Origin: Cupriavidus taiwanensis
Lineage (GTDB): Bacteria; Pseudomonadota; Gammaproteobacteria; Burkholderiales; Burkholderiaceae
Direction: 5' to 3'
Length of the DNA: 64,000 nt
Assembly: GCF_900250115.1 (NCBI RefSeq)
Contig: NZ_LT984804.1
Span: 2,061,301 to 2,125,300, forward strand
Position 1 is the first letter of the stretch; the number at the start of each line of letters is the position of its first letter. Below, in pieces: positions 56,733 to 64,000 of the stretch. The position numbers were made by a program, and so were the translations under genes. The notes beneath the pieces are model-generated. The model saw nothing but the letters and a program-made list of their open reading frames with translations. It had not been told where the DNA came from and ran no database searches.

Positions 56733-57895
56733 GCAGCACGGCAACCCGCACCCGTGACGCCGACGTGCTGATCCTCGGCGGCGGCCTGATGGGCACCACT
56801 ACCGCTCTGTTCCTGCGCCAGCATGGCCTGTCCGCGGTGCTGCTCGAGCGCGAGCTGATCGGACGGCAGGCCAGCGGCACCAACTTCGGCAATGTACGCC
56901 GCCAGGGCCGCGCGCTGCACCAGATGCCGCTGGCCAACCGTGCGCGCGCCGTCTGGGGCCGCGTGAAGGAATTGCTGGGCGAGGACCTCGAGTTCGTCCC
57001 CTACGGCCATCTGCGCGTGTGCTACACCGAACAGCAGGCCGCCGTGCTCGAGCAGCATGCCCATGACGTGAAGCCGCTCGGGCTGGACCTGCAGCTCTAC
57101 ACCGCCGAACAGCTGCGCCAGCGCTGGGGCATCTTTGCGCCCGGCATCGTGGCGGGGTCCTATTCGCCGCAGGACGGCCATGCCAACCCGCGCCTGGCCG
57201 GCCCCGCCTTCGCACGCGCCGCGCGCCGCGCCGGCGCGCAGATTGTCGAGCATGCCGAGGTGATGCAGGTCGAGCACGACGGCGGAGGCTTCCTCGCCCA
57301 CACCGCCGACGGCCGGCGCTTCCGTGCGCCGCAGATGCTGGTCGCCTGCGGCGCATGGTCCAACCGCATGGCCAGCCAGTTCGGCGAAGCCGTGCCGATG
57401 GACGCACGCGGGCCGCAAATGGGCGTCACCGAGCCGCTGCCCTATGCCATCGGTCCCTCCATCGGCATCTCGTCGCCGATCGAGCTGGAGGGCCTGTACT
57501 TCCGCCAGATCGCGCGCGGCAACATCGTCTTCGGCGGCGGCCTCAAGGGGCCCGCGCTGATCGACCGCATCCGTGCCTACGTCAGGCCCGACAACGTTCT
57601 GCGCCAGCTGCGCGAACTGCGGCGTTTCGTGCCGGCGTTCGAGCATGTGCAACTGATTCGGGTGTGGAGCGGGATCGAAGGCTATACCGCCGACTTGCAG
57701 CCGGTGATCGGCCCGAGTACCAGGGTGCCCGGGCTGCATTACGCCTTTGGCTTCAACGGCGAAGGCTTCGCGATCAGCCCGGGCGTGGGCGAGACCATGG
57801 CCGAGCTGATCGCCACCGGCCGTACCTCGATCCCGCTCGAGCCGTATGCCATCGGCCGTTTTGCCGGCGCGCGGTCGCTTCAGGAAACCAGCTGA
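56729..57895 (+). CDS. FAD-dependent oxidoreductase catalytic subunit, HcnC/opine-oxidase B type
   Basis: The 388-residue DAO-family protein has the FAD motif VLILGGGLMGTTTALFLRQHG (about 13-33), GTNFGNVRRQGR, and the C-terminal YAFGFNGEGFAISPGVGE. As in HcnC, OoxB and LhpB it would be the substrate-oxidising subunit, acting on a D-amino acid, N-alkyl amino acid or opine. Which substrate cannot be decided: no hydroxyproline epimerase or cyanide gene context is present. The start overlaps the upstream stop (ATGA). Confidence 0.9.
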   Translation: MSSTATRTRDADVLILGGGLMGTTTALFLRQHGLSAVLLERELIGRQASGTNFGNVRRQGRALHQMPLANRARAVWGRVKELLGEDLEFVPYGHLRVCYTEQQAAVLEQHAHDVKPLGLDLQLYTAEQLRQRWGIFAPGIVAGSYSPQDGHANPRLAGPAFARAARRAGAQIVEHAEVMQVEHDGGGFLAHTADGRRFRAPQMLVACGAWSNRMASQFGEAVPMDARGPQMGVTEPLPYAIGPSIGISSPIELEGLYFRQIARGNIVFGGGLKGPALIDRIRAYVRPDNVLRQLRELRRFVPAFEHVQLIRVWSGIEGYTADLQPVIGPSTRVPGLHYAFGFNGEGFAISPGVGETMAELIATGRTSIPLEPYAIGRFAGARSLQETS

Positions 57896-57906
57896 CGCAC
57901 TATGCA

Positions 57907-57933
57907 TCGCCTGCGTCGCCTGCGTCGCCTGCG
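57907..57933. repeat. 9-base tandem repeat after the oxidase operon
   Basis: TCGCCTGCG occurs three times in direct succession just beyond the stop codon of the HcnC-like gene, followed by a partial unit. It is non-coding and short, likely a slippage product. Confidence 0.85.
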
Positions 57934-57980
57934 TCGCTCGTCGCAGCGGGCGACGTAGATGATTGCGAGGACGATAATGC

Positions 57981-58011
57981 AGGCGGAACCCACAGAATCC
58001 CGGTTCCGCCT
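57981..58011. terminator. Hairpin between convergent genes
   Basis: AGGCGGAACC and GGTTCCGCCT form a perfect ten-base stem with an eleven-base loop, followed on the plus strand by GAAAATTTA. It lies between the HcnC-like gene and the convergent cupin gene, suiting a bidirectional terminator. Confidence 0.65.
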
Positions 58012-58027
58012 GAAAATTTATCGAGCC

Positions 58028-58381
58028 TCAGTCCGACAGCACCACGAACACCTTGCGCAGCGTTTCTGTCACGTGCCACTCGCCGGTCGTGCTAGCGGAA
58101 AAGAAGAGCGTATCGCCTGCACGGATCTGCTGCGGCTGCCCATGCGTGGGCGTGAACGTGCAGGCGCCCGCGAGGATGTGCATGACCTCGGCATTGACGA
58201 TCTGGCGCTCGAACCGCCCCGGCGTGCATTCCCAGAGTCCGGCCTGGTTATCGCCGGCGCCGTCCAGATCGACGTCGATGCCGCTGAGCCGGGCCGGCGG
58301 CTGGGTGAGCGGGCGTGCAGGCGTGCCCTGCTGCGCGAAACCATCGACGGTGGCCGACTGGCGGATGATGGTGATAGGCAT
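58028..58381 (-). CDS. Small cupin-domain protein
   Basis: The 117-residue protein is a single cupin: GLWECTPGRFERQIVNAEVM, HILAGACTFTPTHG, IRAGDTLFFSASTTGEWHV. It is of the DUF861/EutQ-like type, as the bicupin at 43402 is. The usual metal-binding histidine pair is only partly visible. It is followed by the M20 hydrolase gene upstream on the same strand (35-base gap), so both may be one transcript. Function unknown; several proteins of this fold in the region suggest a shared pathway intermediate. Confidence 0.85.
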   Translation of the reverse strand: MPITIIRQSATVDGFAQQGTPARPLTQPPARLSGIDVDLDGAGDNQAGLWECTPGRFERQIVNAEVMHILAGACTFTPTHGQPQQIRAGDTLFFSASTTGEWHVTETLRKVFVVLSD

Positions 58382-58416
58382 GAGGATTCCAGGTCAGGTC
58401 AGGTCAGGGGAAAACA

Positions 58417-59598
58417 TTACGCGGCAACCAGCGCGCGCCGGGCGACCTCGCAGAACCAGCGCACCCCGAGGGCCAGCGCGTCGTCGTTGAAATCATAGCA
58501 AGGATGGTGCAGGGGTCGCTCGCCATCCGGACCCGGTTCGGCGCGGCCCTGACCCAGCCAGAGATAGGCGCCGGGCCTGCGCTGCAGCATGAAGGCGAAG
58601 TCCTCCGAGGTAAACGCGGCGCGCGGCGCCATCTGCGCCTGCAAGCCGACGGCACGTGCCGCATCCAGCGCCAGCGCTGCTTCGCCAGGGCTGTTTACCG
58701 TGGCGGGGTAATAGCGGTCGTAGTGCACTTCAACCTCGGTGCCGCTCGCCACCGCGACGCCTTGTGCCATCGCACGCAGCGCGGTCTCGATCCGGTCTTG
58801 CGACGCGGCATTGAAGCTGCGCACCGTGCCGGTAATCCGCACCTCGGCCGGTAACACGTTGTGGCTATGTCCACCTTCGATCCGCGTGACCGACAGCACG
58901 GCGGACTCAGCCGGATCGATGCGGCGCGCGACGATGGTGTGCAGTTGCGACACGAGGTGGCAGGCAGCAAGGATGGCGTCGGCGGTGTGGTGCGGCTGCG
59001 CCGCATGTCCCCCGCGCCCGCGCAGCACGATATCGAACCGGTCTGCTGCGGCCATGATCGCGCCGGGCAGCGTCTGCGCATGGCCGAGCGGCAAATCCGG
59101 CCAGTTGTGCAAGGCATAGACGCTGTCACAAGGAAAACGCTCGAACAGGCCATCGTCGATCATGCGGCGGGCACCGCCCTTGCCCTCTTCGGCAGGCTGG
59201 AAGATAAAGTGCACCGTGCCATCGATGCCGCTGCGCGCGAGCTGGCGCGCCGCACCCACCAGCATGCTGGTATGGCCGTCATGCCCGCAGCCGTGATGCT
59301 TGCCGGGCGTGCGGCTTGCATGCGCTACGCGGCCCAGCTCCACCATCGGCAGGGCATCCATGTCCGCGCGCAAGCCCACGCTGCGCGTGCCACGGCCGGC
59401 CCGCAGCGTGCCCACCACACCGGTGCCGCCAATGCCCTCGTGCACCTCGAGACCCAGCAGGCGCAGAGACTGCGCCACGATGCCGGCGGTACGGTGCTCC
59501 TCGTAAGCCAGCTCCGGATTGGCGTGCAGGTCGCGGCGCAGCGCCACGAGGTCCGGCAGCAGATCGGCTACCGGTTCGGTGATGCGTTGCCAGGTCAC
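58417..59598 (-). CDS. M20-family amidohydrolase (IAA-amino acid hydrolase/hippurate hydrolase type)
   Basis: The protein (393 residues from the GTG at 59598) has the M20D metal site GLRADMDALPM, HHGCGHDGHTSMLVG, QPAEEGKGGARRMIDDGLF and C-terminal HHPCYDFNDDAL. Members cleave N-acyl amino acids, releasing the free amino acid. The GTG start gives the usual N-terminus (LLPDLVALRRDLHANPEL); an ATG at 59742 would add 48 atypical residues. Deacylation fits an island with tandem GNAT proteins (inference). Zinc or manganese is expected at the site. Confidence 0.87.
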   Translation of the reverse strand: MTWQRITEPVADLLPDLVALRRDLHANPELAYEEHRTAGIVAQSLRLLGLEVHEGIGGTGVVGTLRAGRGTRSVGLRADMDALPMVELGRVAHASRTPGKHHGCGHDGHTSMLVGAARQLARSGIDGTVHFIFQPAEEGKGGARRMIDDGLFERFPCDSVYALHNWPDLPLGHAQTLPGAIMAAADRFDIVLRGRGGHAAQPHHTADAILAACHLVSQLHTIVARRIDPAESAVLSVTRIEGGHSHNVLPAEVRITGTVRSFNAASQDRIETALRAMAQGVAVASGTEVEVHYDRYYPATVNSPGEAALALDAARAVGLQAQMAPRAAFTSEDFAFMLQRRPGAYLWLGQGRAEPGPDGERPLHHPCYDFNDDALALGVRWFCEVARRALVAA

Positions 59599-60027
59599 GG
59601 GCAGGTCCCCGCTGTAGCGACATGTCTGGTCCCCGTAGAAAAGGGATTCAGAGGCAAGACTTCGTGACTGCGAAAGGCCATGGGCGCGATCCTGAGAGGG
59701 GTGCGGAACAGAGAGGAAGGGCAGCAGCAGGCAGTGCTGCATCGTTCCTAGATTAAGAGCAGTACCACCAACGATTGTGGCGATCGCGGGGGGGGCGTAC
59801 CGCAGTGAATTGCGTTCTGCTCCACCGCGCGAGCAGATTGTTGGGCTCCCGTGCCACTCTCGTGTCGATGCAGTGCCCGCTAGGTGGGCCGTGCTATATG
59901 GCCTTGCCCTCGCTAGCACGCAACCATCCGTGCCTGACGATTCCCACGCAAAAAATATGTTAATGAGAATTCCTCTCATTTGCGCCGCTACATTGTGGCG
60001 CCTCTTGCCTTTGCCTTTGTCTCGCTC
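59599..60027. other. Intergenic region with Fur-box-like palindrome
   Basis: This 429-base divergent region separates the hydrolase and TonB-receptor genes. It contains the palindrome at 59962-59980. Short frames exist, one beginning MLMRIPLICAATLW at 59957, but it terminates soon and is not in frame with the receptor. Confidence 0.6.
59962..59980 (+). promoter_or_regulatory. Candidate Fur box upstream of the TonB receptor
   Basis: AATGAGA-ATTCC-TCTCATT is an inverted repeat with seven-base arms and a five-base centre, embedded in AT-rich DNA within a GC-rich genome. It resembles a Fur box (alternating AATGAT-type half-sites). It lies 48 bases upstream of the ATG at 60028, suiting iron-dependent repression. 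Confidence 0.6.
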
Positions 60028-62151
60028 ATGCCAGCATTTCCCTCTCACGCCAGGCGCCTCGCCGGCCATGCCTGTCGCGCCAGCCTGATCCTGTTTCCTC
60101 TGTCCAATGCAGCGCTTGCCCAGGCGCAGGAGGTTGCAGCCTCGGCCCAACTTCCTGAAGTCCGCGTCAGCGCGAATGGCGGCACCGGCGGATACGTTGC
60201 TGCCGAGGCCAGCGGCGCAACCCGGACCGAAACGCCGCTGCGGGAAGTGCCGCAGTCAGTGCGCGTGGTCACGTCGGCACTGATCGACGACCTGGGCGCG
60301 ACGCGCCTTGCCGACACGGTGGACTATGTCAGCGGCGTGGCACGCCTCAACGACTTCGGGGGAACCTGGGACAACTATGCCATCCGTGGCTTCAGCAGCA
60401 CGGACATGGGATACCTGGTTAACGGCTTTCCCGGATCGCGCGGCTACAATCCGATGCGCGATGCCGCGACGGTGGAGCGCCTTGAATTCCTGAAAGGCCC
60501 TGCCGCGGCGTTGTACGGCAGTAGCGAACCGGGCGGCACCATCAACATCGTCACGAAGAAGCCTCGCTTCACACGGGCAACTTCAGCGGAACTCAGTGCC
60601 GGTACGCTTGGTTTCGCGCGTGCCACGGTGGACACCACCGGCCCCATCAACGACCAGCTGGCCTATCGTCTCAATGTCATGGCGGAGGATAGTGCCAGCC
60701 GAAGCTCGCTGATCGACGGCAGCAAGTATCTGGTTGCCCCCGCACTTGCCTGGGCGCCCGACGAGCGCACCCTGGTGCAGTACGAAGGGGAATTCATGCG
60801 CGTGCGCACGCCACTGGACCGCGGCCTCGTCAATGTGAATGGAGAGCTGCCCCTTCCCCGCGACCGCTACCTTCAGGAGCCGAACGACCCTAACCTTCAT
60901 CTTTCCAGCAACACGCATCAGTTGACGCTGGACCGCGATGTCGCCACCGGCTGGCGGGCCAGGCTGGGCGTCAGTTACAAGGAATCCGGCTTTGAAGGCT
61001 ATGCGGCGGAGTTCGGCAGCGTGCTGGCGGACGGTCGCACGCTCACACGACGCAACAGTTGGCGAACGCTGCCGTCACGCGACACGTCGGCCCACGCCGA
61101 GGTGGAAGGCAACTTCCATACGGGTGGACTGGCGCACCGGATGCTTGTTGGTGTCGAGGCTTCGCGCCTGTACATGGGGATGGACATCCTCTATTCGAGC
61201 CTGGCGGCAAACCCGTATGCGATCGATATCTACGAGCCGGTATACGGGCAAGCCAAACCACCGGTATCGCCAAGCATCTCGACACGCGAGCACCAGCGAA
61301 ACCTTGGCGCCTACCTTCAGGACGAAGTTTCGTTGAATGACCAATGGAAGCTGATGGCGGGCGTCCGGTTCGACAACTACCACCAATCGGTTGACAACCT
61401 GCTTACCGTGACATCGACCCGCCAGAGCCAGACTGCCGTGTCGCCCAGGATCGGCCTGACGTGGCTGCCCACGGCCCAACTCTCGGCATACCTGTCACTT
61501 GGCAAGTCGTTCCGCCCCAACAGCGGCGTGGACGAGGCAGGCAATGCGTTCGACCCCCAGCATGCGCGCGCCATCGAGGCGGGGCTGAAGTGGCAATCCG
61601 AAGACGCGCGTCTCGGTGCAACGTTCGCGGTCTTCGATATTCGCAAGAACAACGTCCTGACGCGCAGCCCCACCAACCCCAACTTCAACATCGCCGCCGG
61701 CGAAGCCACGAGCCGCGGGCTCGAGATCGACGCTTTCGGCCAGCTGGACCAGCACTGGCGCATCAGCAGCAGTTTTACCTTGATGAACGCAAAGGTCACC
61801 GAGGACAACGCCATCGCGCCCGGCACCCGCCTGACCAATATTCCCAAGGTCAGCGCGAGCGTGCTCGCGATTCGCGAAGACACCATGCCCGTCTTCGGCG
61901 GGCGGTACGGCATCGGCACCGGTATCGTCTATGTGGGATCGCGCTCCGGCAATGCCACCGACACGTATTCACTGCCGGCCTACGCCACCGTGAAGCTGGT
62001 CGCCTACTGGCAGATCGATCGCCGCACACGCGTCTTCCTGGACGTTCATAACGTGTTCGACAAGACCTACTATCCCGCGTCGTGGGGCAACCTCGCCGTC
62101 ACGCCGGGGCCGGGGCGGCAGTTTGTCGCCGGACTGCGATACCAGTTCTGA
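60028..62151 (+). CDS. TonB-dependent siderophore receptor
   Basis: The 707-residue outer-membrane receptor has a signal peptide ending near AALAQAQ, a plug domain (TPLREVPQSVRVVTSALIDD, YAIRGFSSTDMGYLVNGFPG, VERLEFLKGPAAALYGSSEPG, GTINIVTKKP) and a 22-strand barrel ending GPGRQFVAGLRYQF with the terminal Phe. This is the FpvA/FhuA-like ferric siderophore group. ATG 60028 leaves room for the Fur-type operator upstream; a TTG at 59980 in the same frame would start inside that operator. No siderophore synthesis genes are in the window, so it may take up a foreign siderophore. Confidence 0.92.
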   Translation: MPAFPSHARRLAGHACRASLILFPLSNAALAQAQEVAASAQLPEVRVSANGGTGGYVAAEASGATRTETPLREVPQSVRVVTSALIDDLGATRLADTVDYVSGVARLNDFGGTWDNYAIRGFSSTDMGYLVNGFPGSRGYNPMRDAATVERLEFLKGPAAALYGSSEPGGTINIVTKKPRFTRATSAELSAGTLGFARATVDTTGPINDQLAYRLNVMAEDSASRSSLIDGSKYLVAPALAWAPDERTLVQYEGEFMRVRTPLDRGLVNVNGELPLPRDRYLQEPNDPNLHLSSNTHQLTLDRDVATGWRARLGVSYKESGFEGYAAEFGSVLADGRTLTRRNSWRTLPSRDTSAHAEVEGNFHTGGLAHRMLVGVEASRLYMGMDILYSSLAANPYAIDIYEPVYGQAKPPVSPSISTREHQRNLGAYLQDEVSLNDQWKLMAGVRFDNYHQSVDNLLTVTSTRQSQTAVSPRIGLTWLPTAQLSAYLSLGKSFRPNSGVDEAGNAFDPQHARAIEAGLKWQSEDARLGATFAVFDIRKNNVLTRSPTNPNFNIAAGEATSRGLEIDAFGQLDQHWRISSSFTLMNAKVTEDNAIAPGTRLTNIPKVSASVLAIREDTMPVFGGRYGIGTGIVYVGSRSGNATDTYSLPAYATVKLVAYWQIDRRTRVFLDVHNVFDKTYYPASWGNLAVTPGPGRQFVAGLRYQF

Positions 62152-62370
62152 ATCCGCGCATGCGGCCCCACAGGGAAGCGCACGCCGCCCGGCATGCAAG
62201 CCCTGCCCACGCACAGCATGCCGGACACGACGACGAATAAAGGATTTCCTCCTGTCGCGCGGCAGGAATACGCAATGTGCCGCTGAAACACCGCTTCTAC
62301 AATAGCGGTCATTGGCGCGGCCCTGGCTCGGACCATGGCGCAGTCTCGCGTTATTTCACAGGAAATCGTC

Positions 62371-63480
62371 ATGACGACCCGGACTTTCAACATCGCGGTG
62401 ATCCCAGGGGATGGCATCGGCAAGGAGGTCATGCCGGAAGGCTTGCGCGTGCTCGGCGCCGCCGCGGGCCGCTTTGGTATCGGCCTGAATTTCACCCATA
62501 TCGAGTGGGCAAGTTGCGATTACTACGCAGCCACCGGCAAGATGATGCCGGACGACTGGAAGGCCCAATTGGCCGGCATGGACGCCATCTACTTCGGTGC
62601 CGTGGGGTGGCCCGATATCGTGCCGGACCATATCTCGCTGTGGGGTTCGCTGCTGAAGTTCCGCCGGGAGTTTGACCAGTACATCAACCTGCGCCCCGCA
62701 CGCCTGTTCGAAGGCGTGCCCTGCCCCCTGGCCGGCAAGAAACCAGGGGATATCGACACGATCATCGTGCGCGAGAATACCGAGGGCGAATACTCTTCGG
62801 TTGGTGGCGTGATGTACGAAGGCACGGAACGCGAAGTCGTCATGCAGCAAGCCGTGTTCTCGCGGCACGGCACGGACCGCGCGCTCCGATTCGCATTCGA
62901 TCTGGCGCGGCAGCGGCAGCGCAGGCACGTCACGGTTGCCACCAAGAGCAATGGCATTGCCATCAGCATGCCGTGGTGGGACCGCAGGGCGAACGATATC
63001 GCACAGGACTATCCGGAGGTCAGCTGGGAAAAGCAGCACATCGACATTCTGTGCGCCCGCTTCGTGCTGCAGCCGCAGCGCTTCGACGTGGTGGTGGCGT
63101 CCAATCTGTTTGGCGACATCCTGTCGGACCTTGGCCCCGCCTGCACCGGTACGCTGGGGCTGGCGCCTTCGGCCAACCTGAATCCGCAGCGCACATTCCC
63201 TTCGCTGTTCGAGCCGGTGCATGGCTCCGCGCCCGACATTTACGGCAAGAACATTGCCAACCCCATCGGCATGATCTGGTCAGGCGCCATGATGCTCGAT
63301 TTCCTCGATACCGATAACGACGCCGGAAGGAAAGCGCACGACGCGATTCTTGCCGCGATCGAGCACGTTTTGATCCACGGTCCGCGCACAGCCGATCTGG
63401 GCGGCAATGCCTCGACCACGGAAATGGGCGAAGCCATTGCCCACGCAGTGGAACGGATCAGTTTCGGCGAGCAAGCGTAG
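62371..63480 (+). CDS. ttuC: Tartrate dehydrogenase/D-malate dehydrogenase (decarboxylating)
   Basis: The 369-residue enzyme belongs to the isocitrate/isopropylmalate dehydrogenase family. It shows PGDGIGKEVMPEGLRVL, FGAVGWPDIVPDHISLWG, the substrate arginine in LRPARLFEG, IIVRENTEGEYSSVGG, and DVVVASNLFGDILSDLGPACTG. VREN-TEGEYS with GWPDIVPDHISLWG is the TtuC/DmlA type, which oxidises D-malate or tartrate with NAD and releases carbon dioxide. CAGGAAATCGTC precedes the ATG at 62371. It stands alone on the plus strand; no LysR regulator is in the window. Confidence 0.92.
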   Translation: MTTRTFNIAVIPGDGIGKEVMPEGLRVLGAAAGRFGIGLNFTHIEWASCDYYAATGKMMPDDWKAQLAGMDAIYFGAVGWPDIVPDHISLWGSLLKFRREFDQYINLRPARLFEGVPCPLAGKKPGDIDTIIVRENTEGEYSSVGGVMYEGTEREVVMQQAVFSRHGTDRALRFAFDLARQRQRRHVTVATKSNGIAISMPWWDRRANDIAQDYPEVSWEKQHIDILCARFVLQPQRFDVVVASNLFGDILSDLGPACTGTLGLAPSANLNPQRTFPSLFEPVHGSAPDIYGKNIANPIGMIWSGAMMLDFLDTDNDAGRKAHDAILAAIEHVLIHGPRTADLGGNASTTEMGEAIAHAVERISFGEQA

Positions 63481-63509
63481 CTGTCTGGCCGAGGGGGCTG
63501 GCGTAAGGC

Positions 63510-64000
63510 TCAGGACAGTTCTTCCTGCAACTGTCTAGCCTTATTCCAGTCCACGGAATTCATGTCTTCCGTGCAAAGACCATTCAAGCGCGCCAGCAAT
63601 CGACGCGCCGCATCGTCCTTGCCCTGGCGATGCCACAGGTCGGCCAGGCTCACCGCGCATCGGAACTCGATGGCGATGGCACCCGCGTGGCGGGCCAACT
63701 CCATCGCCTTGCCAAAGCATGCCTCGGCTTCAAGAGCGATTGCAGACGATCCTGCCTCTTCACACGACATCTGCAGCAGCACCTCGCCTTTGAGCCGGAT
63801 CAGCGCAGGCTCATCAAAGCGCTCGCCGGTGTTGTCCACCAGGGCCAGCGCTTCGCCCAACACGCGAAGCGCTGCGTCGCCATTTTCGGCACGCCGATAA
63901 GCATCCGCCAGCAATCCCAGCAGCGAAGGTCTTCCCAACACTGCGCCGGAGGCTTCGAGTCCGTCAAGGCCGCGGCGCATCTGCGCGATACTGTCTTCGG
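63510..64000 (-). CDS. C-terminal TPR region of a large ATPase/regulator (5' end outside window)
   Basis: The minus-strand frame is open to the window edge, so only the last 163 or so residues are visible. They form helical TPR-like repeats (LLGLLADAYRRAENGDAALRV, EAEACFGKAMELARHAGAIA, LADLWHRQGKDDAARRLLAR) and end DWNKARQLQEELS. This is the usual C-terminal tail of large predicted-ATPase regulators with adenylate-cyclase or winged-helix N-termini. The identity of the N-terminal domains cannot be told from this window. Confidence 0.75.
   Translation of the reverse strand, partial: EDSIAQMRRGLDGLEASGAVLGRPSLLGLLADAYRRAENGDAALRVLGEALALVDNTGERFDEPALIRLKGEVLLQMSCEEAGSSAIALEAEACFGKAMELARHAGAIAIEFRCAVSLADLWHRQGKDDAARRLLARLNGLCTEDMNSVDWNKARQLQEELS

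Noticed and set aside
57907..57933. Possible CRISPR-like repeat array
   Set aside because: Three directly adjoining 9-base units without spacers; this is a simple tandem repeat.

Overview
The window is high-GC, dense bacterial DNA. The mix of Bug/TctC-type binding protein, BvgA/BvgS-like two-component pair, GhrA-like reductase, C4-porin family protein, HcnABC-like oxidase and an AcoD aldehyde dehydrogenase paired with a DUF779 gene points to a Burkholderiales genome, most likely Cupriavidus or a close relative. No rRNA, tRNA, CRISPR array, complete insertion sequence or replication origin was seen.

Region 1 (1-20 kb) reads as ordinary chromosome. It holds the 3' part of a dimethylglycine/sarcosine dehydrogenase-like gene, acoD-like ALDH plus DUF779 behind a candidate sigma-54 promoter, an alpha/beta hydrolase, penicillin-binding protein 1A, an ArsB-like transporter, a divergent folE next to a BLUF blue-light sensor, two small genes, a LuxR-type response regulator with a large hybrid histidine kinase, a DHA2 drug transporter, and a Bug protein/SDR/IclR group. 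An intergenic repeat made of two small palindromes occurs twice (about 1303-1440 and 16852-16990).

Region 2 (20.4-46.5 kb) is an amino-acid/amine catabolic island with much paralogy and visible decay. A dipeptide-type ABC transporter (two permeases plus a fused double ATPase) is present twice as nearly identical inverted arms of about 3.45 kb (22598-26068 plus strand, 33811-37258 minus strand). They flank a 7.7-kb core with a PuuB-like oxidase, a HAD-family hydrolase, a tandem-GNAT protein, a class III aminotransferase, an Lrp regulator and a GabD-like dehydrogenase. The minus-strand arm sits in an apparent operon ALDH - binding protein - permease - permease - ATPase - GabD. Further right lie a frameshifted cupin pseudogene, the tail of a lost aldehyde dehydrogenase, a bicupin, a DadA-like oxidase, a chimeric ORF made by deletion, and an Asp/Glu racemase-like gene. 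Alanine racemase and a second Lrp regulator lie at the left edge.

Region 3 (46.8-64 kb) carries a minus-strand run (HAD paralogue, second binding protein, GhrA-like reductase, porin, acetyl-CoA synthetase), a three-gene HcnABC-like flavoprotein operon, a cupin, an M20 amidohydrolase, a TonB-dependent receptor with a Fur-box-like palindrome, a tartrate/D-malate dehydrogenase-type gene, and the 3' end of a TPR protein cut by the window edge.

Inferred working model for regions 2 and 3: porin and ABC transporters import small peptide-, opine- or amine-like compounds; racemases, flavin oxidases and the transaminase open them to aldehydes; several aldehyde dehydrogenases (including GabD) and acetyl-CoA synthetase pass the carbon to central metabolism; Lrp-type regulators sense the amino-acid product. 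The actual substrate cannot be read from sequence alone.
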